From assembly GCA_964612085.1 (NCBI GenBank), contig CAZTCJ010000122.1, positions 1-9,050 on the forward strand: DNA of 9,050 nt. Direction: 5' to 3'. This document shows, in pieces, positions 5,511-9,050 of this stretch. A program made the translations under genes and the position numbers. Each line of letters begins with the position of its first letter. The first letter of the stretch is position 1. The notes beneath the pieces are model-generated. The model worked only from the letters and a program-made list of their open reading frames with translations, was not told the origin of the DNA and searched no databases. This DNA is from CAZTCJ01 sp964612085. Lineage in GTDB: Bacteria; Pseudomonadota; Alphaproteobacteria; JAJFIK01.

Positions 5511-7700
5511 GGTCGTGGTCATGAGGTCTTGCAGCCAACGGTCGTGGGCCGCGCGCAGAATGTCCAGCGGGACGAGCCGCGTGCCGTTGAACAGGAGGGC
5601 ATCGCCGCCGGTCTCGCCGAGGACGTCAAGCGGCACGCCATGCTTATCCGCCTTGGCGCGGATCGTGTCCACTTGATCGGGCGCGGCTTCGAGCAGGTAG
5701 CGGCTCTGGTCTTCCGCAAAGAGGAAGATATGAGAGGGCAGGGGGCCGTCATGGGCGATGGAGGCCCCGACAGCGCCGCCAAGGGCCATTTCGCAGAGCG
5801 CCACCGCAAGGCCGCCGTCCGACAGGTCGTGGACGGACAGAATCGCGCGGTCGAGGATCGCGCCGCGCACGAAGTCTCCGTTGCGCCGTTCCGCCTCCAG
5901 ATCGACCGGCGGCGGCGGACCCTTTTCGCGGTCCAGCATTTCGCGCAGGTATAATGATTGGCCCATATGGCCCGCCGTCTCGCCCACCAGCAAGAGCGTG
6001 TTGCCCGCGCCCATAAAGGCAGTGCCGCGCCGGTGCGCCAGATCCTCAATGAGGCCGACGCCGCCGACGGCGGGGGTGGGCAGGATCGCCTTGCCGTTGG
6101 TCTCGTTGTAAAGCGAGACATTGCCGGAGACGACGGGGAAGTCGAGGGCGGTGCAGGCCTCTCCCATGCCTTGGATCGCGCCGACGATCTGTCCCATGAT
6201 TTCCGGGCGCTCCGGCGAGCCGAAATTCAAACAATCGGTGATGGCGAGCGGTTTGGCGCCCGTGGCGATCAGGTTCCGCCAGGCCTCCGCCACCGCCTGT
6301 TTGCCGCCTGTTACCGGATCGGCCTTGACATAGCGCGGCGTGACATCCGTTGAGATGGCGATGGCCTTGGTCGTTCCGTGGACCCGCACGACCGCCGCGT
6401 CGCCGCCGGGGCCCGCGACCGTATCGGCCATGACCGTGGAATCGTATTGCTCCCAGATCCAGCGGCGCGACGCGAGATCGGGCGAGCCCATGAGTTGCAC
6501 CAGCGCCTCGCCCAGATCGTTGGGCGCCGGACAATCCTCCGCCGTCAGAGCGGCGGGGGCGGGCGTGGGACTCCAGGGACGTTCATAGACCGGCGCTTCC
6601 TCCGCCAACGCATGGAGCGGCATGTCTGCGACGGTCTCGCCTTTGTGCTTGACCACCAGATGGTTGGTGTCGGTGGTAATGCCGATCACTGCGAAATCGA
6701 GGCCCCATTTGCGGAAAATGCGCTCAGCCATAGCTTCCTGGCCGGGCCGCAGAACCATCAGCATGCGTTCCTGGCTTTCCGACAGCATCATTTCATAGGC
6801 CGTCATGCCGGTCTCGCGCTGGGGCACGTGGTCAAGATCAAGCTCGATGCCGACGCCGCCCTTGGCCGCCATCTCGACAGACGAGGAGGTGAGGCCGGCC
6901 GCCCCCATGTCCTGGATGGCGATGATGGCGTCCTCGGCCATCAATTCGAGACAGGCCTCCAGCAATAGCTTTTCCGTAAACGGATCGCCGACCTGGACGG
7001 TGGGGCGTTTTTCCTCCGAGGCGTCGTCGAACTCGGCTGACGCCATGGTGGCGCCGTGAATGCCGTCGCGGCCCGTCTTGGAGCCCACATAGACCACCGG
7101 ATTGCCGGTGCCTTTCGCGGCGGAATAAAAGATCTTGTCCGTGTCCGCCAGACCGACGCACATGGCGTTGACCAGAATATTGCCGTTGTAGCTTTCGTGA
7201 AAATTCGTCTCGCCGCCGACGGTGGGCACGCCCATGCAGTTACCGTAGCCGCCGATCCCGGCCACCACACCGGAGACCAGATGACGGGTTTTCGGATGAT
7301 CCGGCGCGCCGAACCTGAGCGCGTTCATCATGGCGACGGGGCGCGCCCCCATGGTGAAAACGTCGCGCATGATGCCACCCACGCCTGTCGCAGCCCCTTG
7401 ATAAGGCTCGATAAAGGACGGGTGGTTGTGGCTTTCCATCTTGAAGACCACCGCCTGGCCGTCGCCGATATCGACGACGCCCGCATTCTCGCCCGGTCCC
7501 TGGATCACCTGGGGGCCGGTGGTGGGCAGGGTCTTCAGCCAGACGCGGGAGGATTTATAAGAGCAGTGCTCGGACCACATGACCGAGAAAATGCCGAGTT
7601 CCGTCAGGTTCGGCTCCCGGTTCAGGCTGCGGACGATACGCTGGTATTCGTCCGGCTTCAGACCATGCTCGGCAACAAGCTCCGGCGTGATGGCGGTCAA
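5508..7700 (-). CDS. purL: Phosphoribosylformylglycinamidine (FGAM) synthetase subunit PurL, small type
   Basis: At 730 residues this is the small PurL, the catalytic subunit that converts FGAR, ATP and ammonia to FGAM in step four of IMP synthesis. Ammonia comes from PurQ, with PurS bridging the two. Motifs include MWSEHCSYKSSR (residues 41-52), GPGENAGVVDIGDGQAVVFK (68-87), the active-site ESHNHPS (89-95), DMGAAGLTSSSVEMA (264-278), the second-repeat ITDCLNFGSPERPEIMGQ and SVHDLSDGGL (622-631), showing both halves of the internally duplicated AIRS-like fold. The start is a TTG at 7700: AAGGAGA (7713-7707) sits six bases upstream, and the encoded TAITPELVAEHGL matches the usual N-terminus. 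It follows purQ after 25 bp, and its stop codon overlaps the bolA ribosome site. Confidence 0.98.
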   Translation of the reverse strand: MTAITPELVAEHGLKPDEYQRIVRSLNREPNLTELGIFSVMWSEHCSYKSSRVWLKTLPTTGPQVIQGPGENAGVVDIGDGQAVVFKMESHNHPSFIEPYQGAATGVGGIMRDVFTMGARPVAMMNALRFGAPDHPKTRHLVSGVVAGIGGYGNCMGVPTVGGETNFHESYNGNILVNAMCVGLADTDKIFYSAAKGTGNPVVYVGSKTGRDGIHGATMASAEFDDASEEKRPTVQVGDPFTEKLLLEACLELMAEDAIIAIQDMGAAGLTSSSVEMAAKGGVGIELDLDHVPQRETGMTAYEMMLSESQERMLMVLRPGQEAMAERIFRKWGLDFAVIGITTDTNHLVVKHKGETVADMPLHALAEEAPVYERPWSPTPAPAALTAEDCPAPNDLGEALVQLMGSPDLASRRWIWEQYDSTVMADTVAGPGGDAAVVRVHGTTKAIAISTDVTPRYVKADPVTGGKQAVAEAWRNLIATGAKPLAITDCLNFGSPERPEIMGQIVGAIQGMGEACTALDFPVVSGNVSLYNETNGKAILPTPAVGGVGLIEDLAHRRGTAFMGAGNTLLLVGETAGHMGQSLYLREMLDREKGPPPPVDLEAERRNGDFVRGAILDRAILSVHDLSDGGLAVALCEMALGGAVGASIAHDGPLPSHIFLFAEDQSRYLLEAAPDQVDTIRAKADKHGVPLDVLGETGGDALLFNGTRLVPLDILRAAHDRWLQDLMTTT

Positions 7701-7706
7701 GGCAGG

Positions 7707-7713
7707 TCTCCTT
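7707..7713 (-). promoter_or_regulatory. Ribosome binding site supporting the TTG start of purL
   Basis: AAGGAGA on the minus strand lies in the 25-bp purQ-purL gap, six bases before the TTG at 7700. No ATG or GTG in frame is close to it, so it fixes the unusual TTG start. Confidence 0.8.
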
Positions 7714-7725
7714 CAAGCCGGACGG

Positions 7726-8391
7726 TCAGGCCGCCGACTCCAGAATGCTCTCAAAAAGGGCGCGGCCGTCGGTGCCGCCGAGCAGGGGATCGCTGGCGCG
7801 CTCCGGATGGGGCATCAGGCCCAGAATGCGGCCCGTTTCGTCCGTGATGCCCGCAATGTCGCGGGCTGAGCCGTTGGGATTGTCGTTTGAATAGCGGAAA
7901 GCCACGCGGCCCTCGCCTTCGAGCCGGTCCAGCGTCGCTTCGTCCGCGAAATAATTGCCGTCGTGATGGGCGACGGGAATGGAAATCGTCTGGCCCGCCT
8001 CATAGCGCCGGGTGAAGAGCGTTTCGCTGTTGGCCACATCGAGCGCCACGGGCCGGGAGACGAAGGTCAGCCCGGCATTGCGCATCAGCACACCGGGCAA
8101 AAGCCCCGTCTCGGTCAGCATCTGAAAGCCGTTGCAAATACCGAGCACGGGCGTGCCCCCTTTGGCGCGGGTGATCACCGCCTCCATGATCGGGCTTTGC
8201 ACCGCGATGGCGCCGCAACGCAGATAATCGCCATAAGAAAATCCGCCGGGCAGGACGATCAGATCGACGGCTGGCAGGTCCCTTTGCCCGTGCCAGACCA
8301 TCAAAGGCTCCGTACCCGTCACGTCCCGGAGCGTGACGGCGGCATCCCGGTCGCAATTCGATCCAGGAAAGACGATCACGGCAGACCGCAT
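7726..8391 (-). CDS. purQ: FGAM synthetase glutaminase subunit PurQ
   Basis: This 221-residue class I glutamine amidotransferase hydrolyses glutamine and passes ammonia to PurL within the PurL-PurQ-PurS complex. The catalytic triad is visible: Cys86 in the nucleophile elbow LGICNGFQ (83-90), and His195 and Glu197 in MPHPERA (193-199). Other family marks are VFPGSNCDRD at the N-terminus (7-16), which is diagnostic for PurQ among amidotransferases, LPGGFSYGDYLRCGA (47-61) and VAHHDGNY (140-147). The ATG at 8391 has GGAGGG five bases upstream, inside the end of purS; one base separates the purS stop codon from this ATG, so the two are likely translationally coupled. Length and motifs are complete. 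Confidence 0.98.
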   Translation of the reverse strand: MRSAVIVFPGSNCDRDAAVTLRDVTGTEPLMVWHGQRDLPAVDLIVLPGGFSYGDYLRCGAIAVQSPIMEAVITRAKGGTPVLGICNGFQMLTETGLLPGVLMRNAGLTFVSRPVALDVANSETLFTRRYEAGQTISIPVAHHDGNYFADEATLDRLEGEGRVAFRYSNDNPNGSARDIAGITDETGRILGLMPHPERASDPLLGGTDGRALFESILESAA

Positions 8392-8392
8392 C

Positions 8393-8635
8393 TCAGCCCT
8401 CCAGATCGATGGTGTAGTTCTCGATCACCGTATTGGCGAGCAGCTTCTCGCACATAGCCTTGAGCGTTGCCTCGGCCTGGGCCCGGTCGGTCTCGGCCAG
8501 GTCCAGTTCGATGACCTTGCCTTTGCGCACTTCGCCGACGCCGTCGAAGCCGAGGCCCGTGAGGGCGTTGCCGATGGCCTTGCCTTCCGGGTCGAGAACG
8601 CCCGGCTTCAAGGTGATGTGAATGCGTGCCTTCAT
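8393..8635 (-). CDS. purS: FGAM synthetase small subunit PurS
   Basis: This 80-residue protein is PurS, the small dimeric subunit that docks PurQ onto small PurL and is needed for ammonia transfer. It has no catalytic residues of its own. Signatures are KARIHITLKPGVLDPEGKAI (residues 2-21), in which KPGVLDPEG is diagnostic, the GLGFDGVGEVRKGK turn (27-40) and a C-terminal helix ending in NTVIENYTIDLEG. Its ATG overlaps the purC stop codon as ATGA, and purQ begins one base after its own stop, placing it firmly inside the operon. Presence of this gene agrees with the 730-residue PurL, since organisms with the large fused PurL lack PurS. Confidence 0.98.
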   Translation of the reverse strand: MKARIHITLKPGVLDPEGKAIGNALTGLGFDGVGEVRKGKVIELDLAETDRAQAEATLKAMCEKLLANTVIENYTIDLEG

Positions 8636-9050
8636 TGTCCGATTCCGGAAAGTCCGCTGGGTTTGGTAGTGTCGCTGACGAGCGTCGGGCCGCCGCTGGT
8701 GCCCTGGACCGCCACTTCCTGGAGGATACCCAGGCGCTGGGCCACTTCGCGATAGGCTTCCGTCAGGCCACCCAAGTCACGGCGGAAACGGTCCTTGTCG
8801 AGCTTTTCGTTGGTTTCCATGTCCCACAACCGGCAGGAATCCGGGCTGATTTCATCGGCCAGGATGATCCGCATCATGTCGCCTTCATAGATCCGGCCGA
8901 ACTCGATCTTGAAATCCACCAGCCGGATCTTGACGCCCAGGAACAGGCCGACCAGGAAATCGTTGACGCGCAGCGCCAGCGCCATCATGTCGTCGATGTC
9001 CTGGGGCGCGGCCCAGTTGAACGCCGTGATGTGTTCCTCACTGACCATCG
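8632..9050 (-). CDS. purC: SAICAR synthetase PurC (3' part, truncated by window edge)
   Basis: This is the C-terminal ~139 residues of phosphoribosylaminoimidazole-succinocarboxamide synthetase, which joins aspartate to CAIR using ATP in IMP synthesis. The frame runs off the right edge; the methionine codon at 9048 is internal, since the MVSEEHI segment it begins lies mid-protein in the family. The signature LVDFKIEFG is present, followed by the conserved LADEISPDSCRLWD with its Asp-Glu and Asp-Ser residues, and KLDKDRFRRDLGG. After the usual end of the fold at QRLGIL the protein has about 28 more residues (EVAVQGTSGG...GLSGIGQ), a Gly/Ser/Thr-rich tail that seems somewhat longer than in relatives I recall. 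The stop codon overlaps the purS ATG. The operon promoter is outside the window. Confidence 0.97.
   Translation of the reverse strand, partial: MVSEEHITAFNWAAPQDIDDMMALALRVNDFLVGLFLGVKIRLVDFKIEFGRIYEGDMMRIILADEISPDSCRLWDMETNEKLDKDRFRRDLGGLTEAYREVAQRLGILQEVAVQGTSGGPTLVSDTTKPSGLSGIGQ

Noticed and set aside
7056..7847. 263-codon plus-strand frame over purL and purQ
   Set aside because: It is antisense to unmistakable catalytic motifs of both genes and has no recognisable domain or ribosome site.

Overview
The window is GC-rich and gene-dense, and it reads as the chromosome of an alphaproteobacterium. Four things point that way: a eukaryote-like NADP isocitrate dehydrogenase, a free-standing rpsD, a separate PurS/PurQ/small-PurL enzyme in a purC-purS-purQ-purL run, and bolA and a CGFS monothiol glutaredoxin gene directly after purL. 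This is core chromosome. I see no tRNA, rRNA, CRISPR array, transposase, integrase or phage gene.

Layout. At the left edge is the 5' part of icd on the minus strand (cut by the window). It diverges across a ~200-bp spacer from a SPOUT methyltransferase gene of the TrmJ family on the plus strand. Then come three tightly packed plus-strand genes: a secreted DUF1007 protein, a NicO-family nickel/cobalt transporter with a His-rich loop (4-base overlap), and a DUF5946 protein (6-bp gap). A ~250-bp gap follows. It holds a good sigma-70-type promoter overlapping the DUF5946 stop codon and a perfect 22-bp inverted repeat, and leads to rpsD (ribosomal protein S4). A strong bidirectional hairpin terminator separates rpsD from the convergent minus-strand genes.

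The right half is all minus strand, transcribed right to left: purC (3' part only), purS, purQ, purL, bolA and grxD. The pur genes overlap or nearly touch, and the purL stop codon is part of the bolA ribosome binding site. PurS, PurQ and PurL form the FGAM synthetase complex, and PurC acts two steps later in IMP synthesis. BolA and the CGFS glutaredoxin are known partners that share a [2Fe-2S] cluster. grxD also has its own well-formed promoter.

Nothing here looks like a large undescribed system. The parts most worth following up are the uncharacterised DUF1007-NicO-DUF5946 metal cassette, and the nested palindrome between a strong promoter and rpsD. Smaller points are a 13-bp tandem duplication against the trmJ start codon, a TTG start for purL and the purL/bolA stop-codon/ribosome-site overlap.
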